The notes: generated by a model from the sequence alone, not told the origin. DNA of 64,000 nucleotides from Microbaculum marinisediminis (GCF_025397915.1 NZ_JALIDZ010000004.1:186001-250000); one strand, 5' to 3'; numbered from the stretch's first letter, positions 51,902-63,807 are shown. A program made the numbers and translations.

Positions 51902-52588
51902 CTAGACGGCCCCCTGCGCCGAAGTCCGCCCTTGCGCCGAAATCCGCTTGTGCAGCCGCACCATGAAGGCGGTGGCGAACAGCGGCGTGGCGAGGTTGAC
52001 GATCGGGATCATCACGAACAGCGCGACGATGAGGCCGCCGCCGAAGACCTGGCCGGCATAGGCGCGGCGCAGCGTGCGGGCCTCGTCATAGGGGCGGAAG
52101 CGTAGCGCGGCGAGCTCGAAATATTCCCGGCCGAGCAGATAGGCGTTGACCAGCAGGAAGGCGACCAGGTTGATGCCCGGCAAGAGCAGGAGCACCAGCG
52201 CGATCAGGTTTGCCAGGATCACGACGCCGAAGAACTTCACCGAGCTGACCAGCACCTGCGGCAGCGGCAGCGGGCTGCCGACGGGATCGGACGGAAACGC
52301 CGTCCGCTCGACCTTCTCGGCGATCTCGTCGAGGAACAGGCCGGCGACCAGCGAGGAGACCGGGGCGACGAGGAACACCATCGCAACGACGAAGCCCGCG
52401 CCGGCGATGATATCGACCGTCGTCTCAGCCCAGCCCCAGGGCAGCGTGACGAAGTGGTTGAACACCCAGACAAGGATGATCCACAACGCGATCAGCCCGG
52501 CGAGCGTGAAGCCGAGGGTGCGCAGCAGGATCGCGCGGAACGGCTTCGACACGACGTCGGACAGCGCGGCAAACGCATCTGCGATCAT
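51902..52588 (-). CDS. CysZ/EI24-family membrane protein
   Basis: Polytopic protein of 228 residues with hydrophobic segments near 20-45, 65-90, 115-150 and 175-205. PFRAILLRTLGFTLAGLIALW, VAPVSSLVAGLFLDEIAEKVE and LPGINLVAFLLVNAYLLGREYFELAALRF match the CysZ/EI24 family, whose E. coli member imports sulfate. No cys genes are nearby, so the transport role is uncertain. It converges with nth. Confidence 0.82.
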   Translation of the reverse strand: MIADAFAALSDVVSKPFRAILLRTLGFTLAGLIALWIILVWVFNHFVTLPWGWAETTVDIIAGAGFVVAMVFLVAPVSSLVAGLFLDEIAEKVERTAFPSDPVGSPLPLPQVLVSSVKFFGVVILANLIALVLLLLPGINLVAFLLVNAYLLGREYFELAALRFRPYDEARTLRRAYAGQVFGGGLIVALFVMIPIVNLATPLFATAFMVRLHKRISAQGRTSAQGAV

Positions 52589-52771
52589 CAGGCGGCCTTT
52601 CGGAAATTCCTTTGGCGAAGACAGGGCGACGACAGGGGCGACGACAAGGGCACGTCACCGCCTCGCGGACGTCCCTTGAGATAGGCGGGTGGGCGGCGAT
52701 CCGCAACGAAGGCGTCGAAAAGGGTGGGCGAAATGGGAAATTTCCCTTGAAATATCGGGAGTTAACAGGGG

Positions 52772-52799
52772 TTGCCGCAGCGGGCTCACAGCTTATAGT
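52772..52799 (+). promoter_or_regulatory. possible sigma-70 promoter of the sugar-kinase gene
   Basis: TTGCCG (52772-52777) and TATAGT (52794-52799), 16 bases apart, lie 34 bases upstream of the start at 52833, in a locally AT-rich part of a 244-base spacer. The -10 matches five of six consensus positions and the -35 four. Confidence 0.45.
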
Positions 52800-52832
52800 G
52801 CACAGGCTCCACAACAGAGAACATTTCATATC

Positions 52833-53834
52833 ATGGCCGAAACAAAATACGACGTCGTCGGCATCGGCAATGCCATCGTCGACGTGATCGCCCGCGCCGA
52901 GGACGATTTCCTCGTCAACGAGAAGCTCGTCAAAGGCTCGATGAACCTGATCGACGAGGCCCGCGCCGGTACGCTCTACAACGCCATGGGCGCGGCGACG
53001 GAGATGTCCGGCGGCTCCGGCGCCAACACCATCGCCGGTCTCGCCTCCTTCGGCGGCCGCGGCGCCTTCTTCGGCAAGGTCGCCCAGGACGGTCTCGGCC
53101 GGGTATTCAGCCACGACATCCGCGCGCTCGGCGTGCATTTCGAGACTCCGGCGCTCACCGCCGGGCCGTCGACGGCGCGCTGCCTGGTCATGGTGACGCC
53201 CGACGGCGAGCGGACCATGAACACCTTCCTCGGCGCCTGCCAGATGTTCGGGCCCGACGACGTCGACGCGGACGTGGTGGCGCAATCGAGCGTGCTCTAC
53301 ATGGAAGGCTACCTGTGGGACCCGCCGCAGGCCAAGAAGGCCTTCGTGCACGCCGCCGGCGTCGCCAAGCAGCACGGGCGCCAGGTGGCGCTGACACTGT
53401 CGGATTCCTTTTGCGTCGATCGCTATCGCGCCGAATTCCTCGACCTGATCCGTTCGGAGACCGTGACACTGCTGTTCGGCAACGAATCCGAGTTGCACGC
53501 GCTCTACGAGACCGCCGACTTCGACACCGCGCTGGCAGCGCTGGAGAAGGACTGCAGGTTCGCCGTGGTGACGCGTAGCGAGAAGGGCGCGGTGGTGCTG
53601 AAGGACGGCAAGCGCTTCGCGGTGCCGGCGGCGCCCGTCGAGCGCATCGTCGACCTGACCGGCGCCGGCGACCTGTTCGCCGCCGGGTTCCTGTTCGGCC
53701 TCGCCCGTGGCCAGGATCCGGAGACCTGCGCGAAGCTCGGCGGCCTCGCCGCGGCCGAGGTCATCAGCCATATCGGCGCGCGGCCGCAGGTGAGCCTGAA
53801 GGACCTGGCCGAACAGAACGGCCTGCCGGTCTAG
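52833..53834 (+). CDS. PfkB-family sugar kinase, adenosine-kinase type
   Basis: Protein of 333 residues. N-terminal YDVVGIGNAIVDVIARAEDDFL and GGSGANTIAGLASFGGRGAFFGKVAQDGLG are PfkB signature 1 regions; signature 2 with the catalytic Asp is VDLTGAGDLFAAGFLFGLARG (about 272-292). Alphaproteobacterial homologues with this N-terminus are annotated as adenosine kinases, but related ribokinase-type substrates are not excluded. ATG at 52833 with AGAGAA upstream; longer in-frame readings lack homology. Confidence 0.87.
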   Translation: MAETKYDVVGIGNAIVDVIARAEDDFLVNEKLVKGSMNLIDEARAGTLYNAMGAATEMSGGSGANTIAGLASFGGRGAFFGKVAQDGLGRVFSHDIRALGVHFETPALTAGPSTARCLVMVTPDGERTMNTFLGACQMFGPDDVDADVVAQSSVLYMEGYLWDPPQAKKAFVHAAGVAKQHGRQVALTLSDSFCVDRYRAEFLDLIRSETVTLLFGNESELHALYETADFDTALAALEKDCRFAVVTRSEKGAVVLKDGKRFAVPAAPVERIVDLTGAGDLFAAGFLFGLARGQDPETCAKLGGLAAAEVISHIGARPQVSLKDLAEQNGLPV

Positions 53835-53974
53835 GGCACGGCCCTGTCCGATCCGTGGCACGGTCCCGGGCCGGCGGCCCGGGACCGTGTCGATATCGAT
53901 CGGCGCGGCAGGTGCCGTATCGTCTTTTCCCGCCAGGGTTTCTCAAGATCACGGCAGATCGGAGCGACTATCGA

Positions 53975-54952
53975 ATGTGTACACGGGTTCTCTACGGAAC
54001 GGGCGCCAACACCTTCCTGACCGGCCGGAACATGGACTGGAGCGACGTCCACATGCAGACGGACCTCTGGGCCTTTCCGCGCGGCATGGCCCGCGACGGC
54101 GGCACCGGGGACGGAACCGCGCGATGGACGTCTTCCTACGGCTCCGTCGTCGTCGCGATCTACAACCTCGCCACGTCCGACGGCCTGAACGAGGCCGGGC
54201 TCGCCGGCAATCTGCTCTATCTGGTCGAATCGGATTTCGGCGATCCGGCGACGCGCGACAAACCGACGATCTCCGTGGGCGCCTGGCTGCAATACATGCT
54301 CGACAGCTACGCCACCGTCGCCGAGGCGGTGGCGGGAATGCAGGACGACCCTCTGACGGTTATCTCGGCCGACGCGCCCAATGGAAAGCCGGCCACGGTC
54401 CATATCGCACTCTCCGACGCCTCAGGCGATTCGGCCATTTTCGAGTTCATCGACGGCGCGCTGACGATCCACCACAGCGCCGAGTACCGGGTGATGACCA
54501 ACTCGCCGGTCTACGAGCAGCAGCTCGCCATCAATGCCTACTGGGACCTGATCGGCGGACAGCATTTCCTGCCAGGAACGATCAGCGCCGCCGACCGGTT
54601 CGCGCGGGCCAGCTACAATCTGAAATCAACGCCGCAATTCAAGGATCAGCGGGCCGCGCTGGCGGCGATCTTTTCGCAGATGCGGGCCGTCAGCACGCCG
54701 CTCGGCCTGAACGATCCGGAGAAGCCGAACATCGCGTCCACGCTCTGGCGCACCGTCATCGACCACGACGCCCGACGGTACTTCTTCGATTCTGTGATCA
54801 ATCCGTCGGTGGTCTGGGTCGATCTCGACAAGATCGACCTGGCCGAGGGCGCGGCGCCGGCGCGACTGGCCTTCCAGGGCCTCGAGGATGCCGGCGGAAA
54901 CATCTCCGACCGGCTGGTTCCCACCGAACCGTTCGAATTTCTCGTCCCCTGA
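53975..54952 (+). CDS. choloylglycine hydrolase / penicillin V acylase family protein (Ntn hydrolase)
   Basis: Protein of 325 residues. Cys2 (MCTRVLYGT) would become the N-terminal nucleophile after Met removal; GRNMDW supplies the conserved Arg18 and Asp21. NEAGLAGNLLYL and VMTNSPVYEQQL hold the Asn positions used by bile-salt hydrolases and penicillin V acylases. No signal peptide, so it is likely cytosolic. In Gram-negatives related enzymes cleave N-acyl-homoserine lactones or penicillin V; substrate here is unknown. GGAG lies 10 bases upstream of the ATG. Confidence 0.88.
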   Translation: MCTRVLYGTGANTFLTGRNMDWSDVHMQTDLWAFPRGMARDGGTGDGTARWTSSYGSVVVAIYNLATSDGLNEAGLAGNLLYLVESDFGDPATRDKPTISVGAWLQYMLDSYATVAEAVAGMQDDPLTVISADAPNGKPATVHIALSDASGDSAIFEFIDGALTIHHSAEYRVMTNSPVYEQQLAINAYWDLIGGQHFLPGTISAADRFARASYNLKSTPQFKDQRAALAAIFSQMRAVSTPLGLNDPEKPNIASTLWRTVIDHDARRYFFDSVINPSVVWVDLDKIDLAEGAAPARLAFQGLEDAGGNISDRLVPTEPFEFLVP

Positions 54953-55031
54953 GGCAGGGGTTTGCCGGCGGCAGGGCGCGCGTTCGGCCTGCCGCCCCGC
55001 CCACCGGTCCGGGTGACTGGTTAGGTCGACG

Positions 55032-56021
55032 TCACAGCTTTCTCAGCCACACTTCCTCGATCTGGTGGTTGCCGCCCTTCTTCAGGATCAGGTCGGCGCG
55101 CTGCCGGGTGGGCAGGATGTTGTCTTCCAGATTGAGCAGGTTGATGCGCCGCCAGATGTCGAGCGCCGTCTCCTCGGCCTTCTCGTCGGACAGCGTGGAA
55201 TAGCGGTGGAAGTAGGCGCCGGGATCGCGGAAGGCGGTGCGGCGCAGCGTCATGAAGCGCTCGACGTACCAGCGCTCGACGGTCTCGGTGTCGGCGTCGA
55301 TATAGACCGAGAAGTCGAAATAGTCGGAGACGAACGGCACCGCCTTGCCGTCCCTGGGCATGCGGCCGGGCTGCAGCACGTTGAGGCCCTCGACGATGAG
55401 GATGTCGGGCTGATCGACGACGACGACCTGGTCCGGCGGCAGCACGTCATAGGCGAAGTGCGAATAGAGCGGGGCCTCGACATTGCGCTCGCCGGCCTTG
55501 ATCCGCGACAGGAAGTTCAACAGCGCGGCGACGTCGAAGCTCTCGGGAAAACCCTTGCGGTGCATCAGGTTGTCGCGCTCGAGCACCGCGTTGGGAAACA
55601 GGAACCCGTCGGTAGTGACGAGATCGACCTTGGGGGTGTTCGGCCAGCGGGTGAGCAGGGCCTGCAGCACGCGCGAGGTCGTCGACTTGCCGACCGCCAC
55701 CGAGCCGGCGACGCCGATGATGTAGGGCACCTTGCCGTCCCTGGCGCCGAGGAAGTAGCGGGTCGCCTTGAACAGATCCTGGGTGGCGTGGACGTAGAGG
55801 CTCAAAAGCCGCGACAACGGCAGATAGATCTGGACGACGTCATCGATCGACAGGCGCTCGTTGAGACCGCGCAGCCGAAGCACCTCGGCCTCGGTCAGCG
55901 TCATCGGCGTGTCGGCGCGAAGCTCCGCCCATTCCTCGCGGGTGAAGATGCGATAGGGCGAAGGGACCCGGTCGTTTTCGGCCGGAACGTCGCCGGTAAC
56001 TGCCAGGCTCTGCGGGTTCAT
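55032..56021 (-). CDS. coaA: type I pantothenate kinase
   Basis: First step of CoA synthesis, 329 residues. Walker A is [18 protein letters not shown] (about 110-127); [32 protein letters not shown] and [12 protein letters not shown] are typical of bacterial CoaA. ATG at 56021 overlaps the hisE stop (TGA at 56018-56020) by four bases. The hisE-coaA coupling is a Hyphomicrobiales hallmark. Confidence 0.97.
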   Translation of the reverse strand: MNPQSLAVTGDVPAENDRVPSPYRIFTREEWAELRADTPMTLTEAEVLRLRGLNERLSIDDVVQIYLPLSRLLSLYVHATQDLFKATRYFLGARDGKVPYIIGVAGSVAVGKSTTSRVLQALLTRWPNTPKVDLVTTDGFLFPNAVLERDNLMHRKGFPESFDVAALLNFLSRIKAGERNVEAPLYSHFAYDVLPPDQVVVVDQPDILIVEGLNVLQPGRMPRDGKAVPFVSDYFDFSVYIDADTETVERWYVERFMTLRRTAFRDPGAYFHRYSTLSDEKAEETALDIWRRINLLNLEDNILPTRQRADLILKKGGNHQIEEVWLRKL

Positions 56022-56344
56022 GTGCCGCGTCTCGCCTTTTCCACGATGCCCGACGTGCCTTCGCGCCGGCCGAGCTCGGCGTAGATATCCTCGAGCTCCA
56101 CATCGGCGGCGGCAAGCAGCACGACCAGATGATAGAGCACGTCGGCGGCCTCGGAGCAGATCGCCTGCTTGTCGCCGTCCATCGCGGCGATCACGGTCTC
56201 GACGGCCTCCTCGCCGAATTTCTTGGCACACTGGCCGACACCGCGATCGAGAAGCTTCGCGGTATAGGAGGTGCCCGGATCGGCCCCTTTTCGGGATTTC
56301 ACGATCTCGGCGAGGTCGTCGATGCTCAGTCGCGCTACAGCCAT
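56018..56344 (-). CDS. hisE: phosphoribosyl-ATP pyrophosphatase
   Basis: Second step of histidine synthesis, 108 residues, all-alpha MazG-like fold. Signature: [55 protein letters not shown], including the Glu-Glu-x-x-Glu and the Asp metal ligands. Stand-alone form, not fused to HisI. 25 bases after hisF; coupled to coaA. Confidence 0.97.
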   Translation of the reverse strand: MAVARLSIDDLAEIVKSRKGADPGTSYTAKLLDRGVGQCAKKFGEEAVETVIAAMDGDKQAICSEAADVLYHLVVLLAAADVELEDIYAELGRREGTSGIVEKARRGT

Positions 56345-56369
56345 GTCTTCTCGTTCCAGCCCGGTGACG

Positions 56370-57146
56370 CTAGGGATCGAGCCGCATCGGAATGCCGGCG
56401 GCGGCCATGTAGTCCTTCGCCTCGCGGATCGTATGCTCTCCGAAGTGAAAGATCGAGGCGGCGAGCACGGCGGTGGCGCCGCCGTCGCGGATGCCCTCGA
56501 CCATGTGCTCCAGCGTGCCGACGCCGCCCGACGCGATGACCGGCACGTGGACGCGGTCGGCCACCGCCCGGGTCAGCGCGATGTCGTAGCCCGCCTTGGT
56601 GCCGTCGCGGTCCATGGAGGTGAGCAGAATCTCGCCGGCGCCCAGCGCGACAACCTCCTCGGCGAAGTCGAGCGCGTCGATGCCGGTCGGCTGGCGGCCG
56701 CCATGGGTGAAGATCTCCCAGCGCGGCGGCTGGTCGTCGGCGGAGACGCGCTTTGCGTCGATCGCCACCACGACGCACTGGCTGCCGAATTTCTCCGCCG
56801 CCGCCCTGACGAAGGCGCGATCCTTCACCGCGGCGGTGTTGATCGACACCTTGTCGGCGCCGGCGCGCAGCAGCACGCGGATATCGGCGACGGTGCGCAC
56901 TCCACCGCCGACGGTCAGCGGCATGAAGCAATGCTCGGCGGTGCGGGTGACGACGTCGAGCAGGATGCCGCGGTCCTCGTGGCTCGCGGCGATGTCGAGG
57001 AAGCACAGCTCGTCGGCACCGGCCGCATCGTAGGCGATCGCCGCCTCGACCGGGTCGCCGGCATCGATCAGGTCGACGAACTGCACGCCCTTGACGACGC
57101 GGCCGTCCTTGACGTCGAGGCAGGGAATGACGCGGGCCTTCAGCAT
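56370..57146 (-). CDS. hisF: imidazole glycerol phosphate synthase subunit HisF
   Basis: Cyclase subunit of IGP synthase, a TIM barrel of 258 residues that works with His[22 protein letters not shown] carries the catalytic Asp11, and [17 protein letters not shown] the catalytic Asp130. Its ATG overlaps the hisA stop by one base (TGATG). Confidence 0.98.
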   Translation of the reverse strand: MLKARVIPCLDVKDGRVVKGVQFVDLIDAGDPVEAAIAYDAAGADELCFLDIAASHEDRGILLDVVTRTAEHCFMPLTVGGGVRTVADIRVLLRAGADKVSINTAAVKDRAFVRAAAEKFGSQCVVVAIDAKRVSADDQPPRWEIFTHGGRQPTGIDALDFAEEVVALGAGEILLTSMDRDGTKAGYDIALTRAVADRVHVPVIASGGVGTLEHMVEGIRDGGATAVLAASIFHFGEHTIREAKDYMAAAGIPMRLDP

Positions 57147-57886
57147 CAGGAGACCTTCCCGGCGGACTTGATCAGGGTCAGCGCCTCGGCCGGATCGAGC
57201 CGGCCGTCGTAAAGCGCACGGCCGGAGATCGCCCCTTCGAGGATGGCGCAGTCCGGCTGGAGCAGGCGCTTCACGTCGTCGATGGCGGCGAGCCCGCCCG
57301 ACGCGATGACGGGAATGGACACCGAACGGGCCAGCTCCAGCGTCGACTCGATGTTCAGCCCGGTCAGGATGCCGTCGCGGTCGATGTCGGTGTAGACGAT
57401 GGCGGCGACGCCGGCGTCCTCGAACTTCCGCGCCAGATCGACCGCGGTCATTTCCGACGTCTCCGCCCAGCCTTCCACCGCGACCCTGCCGGCGCGCGCG
57501 TCGATGCCGACGACGATGCGGCCGGGAAACGCCGCACAGGCATCGCGCACGAGGCCGGGATCGCGCACCGCCACCGTGCCGAGGATGACGCGGCGGATGC
57601 CCTTCTCCAGCCAGGCGGCGATGCCGGCCATGTCGCGGATGCCGCCGCCGAGCTGGATCGGCATGGAGACGGCCGCAATGATCGCCTCGACGGCGGGGCT
57701 GTTGACGCTCCTGCCCTCGAAGGCGCCGTTCAGGTCGACCACGTGCAGCCAGTCGAAGCCGGCGGTCTCGAAGTCGCGCGCCTGGGCGGCCGGATCGTCG
57801 TTGAAGACCGTGGCGGCGTCCATGTCGCCCTTGACGAGCCGCACGCAGCGCCCGTCCTTGAGGTCGATGGCGGGGAAAAGGATCAT
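57146..57886 (-). CDS. hisA: phosphoribosylformimino-5-aminoimidazole carboxamide ribotide isomerase HisA
   Basis: TIM-barrel isomerase of 246 residues. [20 protein letters not shown] has the catalytic Asp8, and [16 protein letters not shown] the second Asp. Coupled to hisF and 10 bases after hisH. Confidence 0.98.
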   Translation of the reverse strand: MILFPAIDLKDGRCVRLVKGDMDAATVFNDDPAAQARDFETAGFDWLHVVDLNGAFEGRSVNSPAVEAIIAAVSMPIQLGGGIRDMAGIAAWLEKGIRRVILGTVAVRDPGLVRDACAAFPGRIVVGIDARAGRVAVEGWAETSEMTAVDLARKFEDAGVAAIVYTDIDRDGILTGLNIESTLELARSVSIPVIASGGLAAIDDVKRLLQPDCAILEGAISGRALYDGRLDPAEALTLIKSAGKVS

Positions 57887-57896
57887 GAACCTGGCC

Positions 57897-58547
57897 TCAC
57901 GGTGCCCATTTGAGGAAATTGCCGATCAGGGCCAGGCCGAGCTTCTGGCTTTTCTCGGGGTGGAACTGGGTGCCGGCGCGGTTCTCGCTGGCGACAAGCG
58001 CCGTGACCGGGCCGCCGTAATCGGCCTCGGCGACGATGGCGTCGCGGTCCTTCGCGGACAGGTGATAGGAGTGGACGAAATAGGCGTGGAGGCCGTCGTC
58101 CCCCGTCGCGATCCCCTCCAGCAGCGGGTGGTCGGACAGGACGCGCAGCGTGTTCCAGCCCATGTGCGGGATCTTGAGGCCCGGATCGGCGGGCTTGAGC
58201 CGCACCACGTCGCCGGAAATCCAGCCGAAGCCTTCCGCGACCTCGTGTTCGCGACCGAAATCGGCCATCAGCTGCATGCCGACGCAGATGCCGAGGAACG
58301 GCCGGCCCCTGTCGTCGACGGCCTCGACGAGCGCCTCGCGCAAGCCCGGGACCGCCTCGAGCCCGCGCTTGCAATCGGCGAAGGCGCCGACGCCGGGCAG
58401 GACGATGCGGTCGCAGACGCGCACCAGGTCCGGATCGTTGGTGACGCGGATCTCGGCGGCAAGGCCGGTTTCGCGGGCGGCGCGCTCGAAGGCCTTTTCG
58501 GCCGAGCGCAGGTTGCCGGAGCCGTAATCTAGGATGGCGACGCGCAT
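57897..58547 (-). CDS. hisH: imidazole glycerol phosphate synthase subunit HisH
   Basis: Glutaminase subunit supplying ammonia to HisF, 216 residues. Class I amidotransferase triad: Cys in [11 protein letters not shown] (about 87), His and Glu in [13 protein letters not shown] (about 196-198). The N-terminus is [20 protein letters not shown]. It lies 21 bases after the DUF2628 gene. Confidence 0.98.
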   Translation of the reverse strand: MRVAILDYGSGNLRSAEKAFERAARETGLAAEIRVTNDPDLVRVCDRIVLPGVGAFADCKRGLEAVPGLREALVEAVDDRGRPFLGICVGMQLMADFGREHEVAEGFGWISGDVVRLKPADPGLKIPHMGWNTLRVLSDHPLLEGIATGDDGLHAYFVHSYHLSAKDRDAIVAEADYGGPVTALVASENRAGTQFHPEKSQKLGLALIGNFLKWAP

Positions 58548-58568
58548 GGGATCAGGTCGGACTACGCT

Positions 58569-59057
58569 TTACTCGGGTTGCGGAAACAGGCCGATGACCG
58601 GCCGATCGGTCGTGGATGCCGCCGGACGCGGGACCGGCGGCAGATGGGGCGCGGCGGAGCGCGACGGCGCGCGCGCGACCTTCAGCGCCAGGTAGCGGCG
58701 GAAGAAGGACTGCTCGGCCTCCTCGCGATCGCGGCCGGCGGCGATGCCGAGCATGCGCCAGCCCTTGCGGCCGAGGCTCCAGCGCCGGAGCACGTTCGCT
58801 TCCAGGGCGAACCAGAACGAGAACAGAAGGCTCGCCACCCCGACGATGAACGCCACCTCCTCCACCAGCTCGCCCAAGACGGCGAGGCCGGTGCTGATCG
58901 CCAGCCAGCCGAGCAGAACCCACCACATCCGGTGCCAGAGCAGCCAGAGCATCGGCACGAACAGCGCCGGCCAGCAGAACCCCTCCTTGACGAAGAGGAT
59001 CCTGTCGGCGCTGTCGCCGTCGCCTTCCGGCGGTTCGTGGACGGTGTAGACCTTCAT
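58569..59057 (-). CDS. DUF2628 membrane protein within the his cluster
   Basis: Protein of 162 residues. Two to three membrane segments (about 28-62 and 68-85: WPALFVPMLWLLWHRMWWVLLGWLAI; VAFIVGVASLLFSFWFALEANVLR) and a Pro/Ala-rich cytosolic tail match DUF2628. KVYTVHEPP at the start and FVKEGFCWPALFVP are characteristic. It sits between hisB and hisH in the same direction, as in many alphaproteobacteria; no link to histidine synthesis is known. Confidence 0.87.
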   Translation of the reverse strand: MKVYTVHEPPEGDGDSADRILFVKEGFCWPALFVPMLWLLWHRMWWVLLGWLAISTGLAVLGELVEEVAFIVGVASLLFSFWFALEANVLRRWSLGRKGWRMLGIAAGRDREEAEQSFFRRYLALKVARAPSRSAAPHLPPVPRPAASTTDRPVIGLFPQPE

Positions 59058-59091
59058 GGTACACCCTTGCGGACAGACGGACTTGTTGTCG

Positions 59092-59688
59092 CTACAGGCT
59101 GCCCTTGGTGGACGGCACCCGGGCGCCCTCGCGCGGATCGATGGCGATCGCCGCGCGCAGCGCGCGGGCGAGCCCCTTGAAGCAGCTCTCGGCGATATGA
59201 TGGCTGTTGTCGCCGTAGAAGCACTCCACGTGCAGCGTGATGCCGGCGTTCATGGCGAAGGCCTGGAACCACTCGCGGAACAGCTCGGTATCCATGTCGC
59301 CGACCTTCGGCGCGGGAAACGCGACGCGCCAGACCAGGAACGGCCGGCCCGACACGTCGACCGACACGCGGCTCAGGCACTCGTCCATCGGCAGATGGGC
59401 GGTGGCGTAGCGGGTAATGCCGCGGCGCTCGCCGAGCGCCTGGCGCACCGCCTGGCCGAGCACGATGCCGACATCCTCGGTGGTGTGGTGCATGTCTACA
59501 TGCAGGTCGCCCTTGGCGACGACCGTCATGTCGATCAGGCCGTGGCGCGCGAGCAGCTCGAGCATATGGTCGAGGAAGCCGATGCCGGTCGCAATGTCCG
59601 ACTTGCCCTCGCCGTCCAGGTTGACCGAGACCGTTACATCGGTCTCGGCGGTCTTGCGCGCGATTTCCGCGCTACGCGCCTCGCTCAT
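59092..59688 (-). CDS. hisB: imidazoleglycerol-phosphate dehydratase HisB
   Basis: Monofunctional IGPD of 198 residues, Mn-dependent; no histidinol-phosphatase domain. [40 protein letters not shown] and [21 protein letters not shown] carry the metal-binding His and Glu residues. First gene of the his run here, divergent from hslV. Confidence 0.97.
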   Translation of the reverse strand: MSEARSAEIARKTAETDVTVSVNLDGEGKSDIATGIGFLDHMLELLARHGLIDMTVVAKGDLHVDMHHTTEDVGIVLGQAVRQALGERRGITRYATAHLPMDECLSRVSVDVSGRPFLVWRVAFPAPKVGDMDTELFREWFQAFAMNAGITLHVECFYGDNSHHIAESCFKGLARALRAAIAIDPREGARVPSTKGSL

Positions 59689-59848
59689 CAGCTCGACTTC
59701 CGATAAGGATTTGACAGAAGGGGCCTTTTATCAGGCGATCGGCGCAGATGAAAGCGCCGGAACCAAAACGTTGAATCGGACCCGCAACGGCATACATGAG
59801 GCCCCGGGTGCCCGGCCGATCGATTCGGCTGCGATATAGGACAAGTGC

Positions 59849-60406
59849 ATGAGCTCCAATTCCGACAACCAGTGGCACGCGACGACGATCCTGACCGTGC
59901 GCAAGGGCGGAAAAGTGGTCGTCGCCGGCGACGGACAGGTGTCGATCGGCGACACGGTGATGAAGCACACCGCCCGCAAGGTGCGCCCGCTCGGCGACGG
60001 CTCGGTGATCAGCGGCTTCGCCGGCGCCACCGCCGACGCGTTCACCCTGTTCGAACGGCTGGAGAAGAAGCTCGAGCAGTATCCGAACCAGCTGATGCGC
60101 GCCTCGGTGGAACTGGCCAAGGACTGGCGCACGGACCGTTATCTCAGGCATCTGCAGGCGATGATGATCGTCGCCGACTCGAGCGTCAGCCTGGTCGTCA
60201 CCGGCAACGGCGATGTGCTGGAGCCGGAAAACGGCCTCGCGGCCATCGGCTCGGGTGGCAACTACGCGCTCGCGGCCGCCCGCGCGCTCGCCGACACCGA
60301 CATGAGCGCGGAAGAGATCGCCCGCAAGGCGATGGCGATCGCCGCCGATATCTGCGTCTACACCAACGACAAGGTCGTCGTGGAAACGCTCGATGCCACT
60401 GCGTGA
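59849..60406 (+). CDS. hslV: ATP-dependent protease proteolytic subunit HslV
   Basis: Threonine peptidase of 185 residues, proteasome-beta-like. The nucleophile Thr lies in [23 protein letters not shown] (TTI at about 12-14, after propeptide removal). AGGA eight bases before the ATG is the ribosome-binding site. A weak RpoH-like pair lies upstream (GTTG at 59770 and CATACAT at 59791, 17 apart), poorer than that of dnaK. Its 3' end overlaps the next gene by 14 bases. Confidence 0.97.
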   Translation: MSSNSDNQWHATTILTVRKGGKVVVAGDGQVSIGDTVMKHTARKVRPLGDGSVISGFAGATADAFTLFERLEKKLEQYPNQLMRASVELAKDWRTDRYLRHLQAMMIVADSSVSLVVTGNGDVLEPENGLAAIGSGGNYALAAARALADTDMSAEEIARKAMAIAADICVYTNDKVVVETLDATA

Positions 60407-61441
60407 CGATATCACGGCCGCCACGGCCGAAGGGATCATCGACCCGGACCGCGCGGAAAGACTGATCGCGTTTCTCGAAGCACGCAGGCGCGGCGAAGCC
60501 GACAGGGCGGCCGATCGCGAGGAGGTGCGCTTCGCACGCGGCTTCCACGACGTGTTCCTGACGATCGGCATCGTCATGCTGTTCATCGGCCTCGGCACCA
60601 TGATCGTGCCGGTCGCGGGGCTGCTGCCGACCGCTTTCCTGGCGACCATCCTGTCGTGGGCTCTGGCCGAGTTCTTCGCGCGCAGGCGGCGGCTCGTGCT
60701 CCCGTCCATGGCGCTTGCGATCATCTTCGTCGTTCATGCCGGCGTGGTCGGGATGGCGATCTTCGGTCTAACCGTGATCAGCGTGGATGTGCTGTTCGAG
60801 CGTTCATTCGCGCTTCTGTTCGGCGCCCTGGTGGCGCTCGTCTCCGGCGGCGCCTTCTTCCTGCGCTTCCGCCTGCCGTTCACCCTCGCGGTAACCGCGG
60901 CGGCGGCCGTCGTCGCCTTCTTCAGCGCCGTGCACCTGGCCGCGCCGGGTGTCTTCGACACGGACGGTCCGCTGCTTCTCCTGATCGCCGGGCTTGCCGT
61001 CTTCGGTGTGGCGATGGCGTTCGATCTTTCCGATCCGCAGCGACGCACGCTGCGCAGCGACAATGCCTTCTGGCTGCATCTTCTCGCCGCGCCGCTGATC
61101 CTGCGCGGCGTGTTCCATTTCGTCCTCGCCGGTGGCGATCTCGACGCCGGTTCCGCCCTGATCATCGTCGGCACGGTCGTGCTCTTCGGCCTGCTCGCCG
61201 TCGTGATCGACCGGCGGGCCCTGCTGGTCGCCGGCCTCGTCTATCTCGGCTATTCGCTGTCGGAGCTCATCCGCGCGGCCGATCTCGGCGGGTCCAGCTC
61301 CGCCGCGCTCACCCTTACGCTGATCGGCGGAATGGTCATCCTGCTCGCCGTGGGCTGGCAACAGACGCGCTCGGCCCTTATCTCAGCGCTGCCGCTACCG
61401 GCCAACCTCGTTTCTCGTCTCCCCGTCATTCCGGAGCGCCC

Positions 61442-61445
<4 letters not shown>
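60393..61445 (+). CDS. polytopic membrane protein (DUF2157-like) between hslV and hslU
   Basis: Protein of 350 residues. A cytosolic helical N-terminus ([23 protein letters not shown], about 14-36) resembles the start of DUF2157 proteins, followed by about 10 membrane segments from residue 52 onward. No catalytic motif is visible. It overlaps hslV by 14 bases and hslU by 4 bases (ATGA), so translation of all three is probably coupled. Rhizobia often carry another gene (an acetyltransferase) at this position, as I recall. Role unknown. Confidence 0.8.
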
Positions 61446-62752
<1,307 letters not shown>

Positions 62753-62826
62753 CGCGCCTGCAATTCCCCGGGCGTCCTGTCCGCGAGATGTCCGCAAGAC
62801 CAGGACCGACGCCCGGGCGCGCGCGC

Positions 62827-63195
62827 CTACCGCTTGTCGCCGGTCGCGTGTTTCAGCCGCTGCACCAGGTCGGCGGCGTCCTCGCGGCTGAGCTTGCCGA
62901 TGTCGCGGGCGATCCGGTTGGCGAGCTCCGTCGCCTCCGGCGCGAGCCCCGAGGTATCGACGGTAATGCGCGGATGCGACAGCTCGGCGAGGCGCGTGAG
63001 CTCCTCGGCTTCGTCCCAGATCACGTTGAAATAGGCGATGACGCCCTGGACCAGATACCAGGACGGGCGGCCGCGCTTGCCGTGCTCCAGGGCCGAGAGA
63101 TAGGCCGACGAGACGCCGAGTGCGCCGGCCATCTGAGACAGGGTTATGCCGCGCGCCTTGCGCATCGCGCGCAGTCTTGCCCCGAACGGCGTCAT
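62827..63195 (-). CDS. XRE-family helix-turn-helix regulator
   Basis: Protein of 122 residues. The Cro/C1-type HTH spans about 6-60 (LRAMRKARGITLSQMAGALGVSSAYLSALEHGKRGRPSWYLVQGV), followed by an Arg/Glu-rich helical part (LTRLAELSHPRITVDT; LANRIARDIGKLSREDAADLV). ATG at 63195 overlaps the smr stop by four bases; the frame upstream is a shadow. Rhizobia carry a similar regulator after smr. Targets unknown. Confidence 0.9.
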   Translation of the reverse strand: MTPFGARLRAMRKARGITLSQMAGALGVSSAYLSALEHGKRGRPSWYLVQGVIAYFNVIWDEAEELTRLAELSHPRITVDTSGLAPEATELANRIARDIGKLSREDAADLVQRLKHATGDKR

Positions 63196-63797
63196 CGCTC
63201 GCCCGCGCCCGGCTTGTCGGCGCGGCGCAGCTGCACGTAGAGCGCGCCGTCGCCGCCCTTGCGCGCATGCGCCCGCTCGTACCCGACCACCATCGCCCGG
63301 AACGGCGGCGTCGCCAGCCATTCGGGCACCGAGCGGCGCAATACCCCGCGCGTGCCCTCCTCCCACCATTCGGCCGCGCCCTCGCTCTTGCCCTTGCCGG
63401 TCACCACCAGCACCAGCCGGTGGCCGCGGGCGCGCGCGGTCTGCAGGAAGGACAGGAGACGCGCGTGTGCCTCGCGCTGGTTGAGGCCGTGCAGATCGAT
63501 CTTGGCGTCGACGGATCGCGATCCCCTGGCGATGCGGCGGGTGAGCTTTCTGTCGATTGGAGAGAGCGTTGGAACCGGCGGTGGCGGCGGTGGTTTCGCG
63601 ACGGCGGGGGCGCGGGATCGCGGCGCCGGCGAGACTGCCTTCGCCGGTGCGGTGGGTTCGGTCCCCGGCTCATCGGGTGGGACAACGGTACTTTTGCCGG
63701 ACTTGACGGTCTTGCGGAGCGGACTGACGGTTTCGGTGACGCTGCGCCACAACGCCCGGTCCTCCGCGTTCAGGTCCCTCGTTTTCCGCGACGCCAT
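63192..63797 (-). CDS. Smr/MutS2-type domain protein
   Basis: Protein of 201 residues. The N-terminal half is a Pro/Ala/Thr-rich linker (KPPPPPPVPTLSPIDRK); the C-terminal Smr domain (about 108-195) has the DLHGLNQREAHARLLSFL and VLVVTGKGKSEG motifs. Smr domains nick DNA or cleave RNA; stand-alone alphaproteobacterial forms are uncharacterised. ATG at 63797 (MASRKTRD) is 11 bases after the mltA stop; the longer frame is unlikely. Confidence 0.9.
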   Translation of the reverse strand: MASRKTRDLNAEDRALWRSVTETVSPLRKTVKSGKSTVVPPDEPGTEPTAPAKAVSPAPRSRAPAVAKPPPPPPVPTLSPIDRKLTRRIARGSRSVDAKIDLHGLNQREAHARLLSFLQTARARGHRLVLVVTGKGKSEGAAEWWEEGTRGVLRRSVPEWLATPPFRAMVVGYERAHARKGGDGALYVQLRRADKPGAGER

Positions 63798-63807
63798 CGA
63801 TCCGGCC

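Noticed and set aside
59711-59716. A consensus TTGACA -35 box between hisB and hslV.
   Set aside because: No -10 element is found at 16-18 bases on either side, so it is not supported as a promoter.
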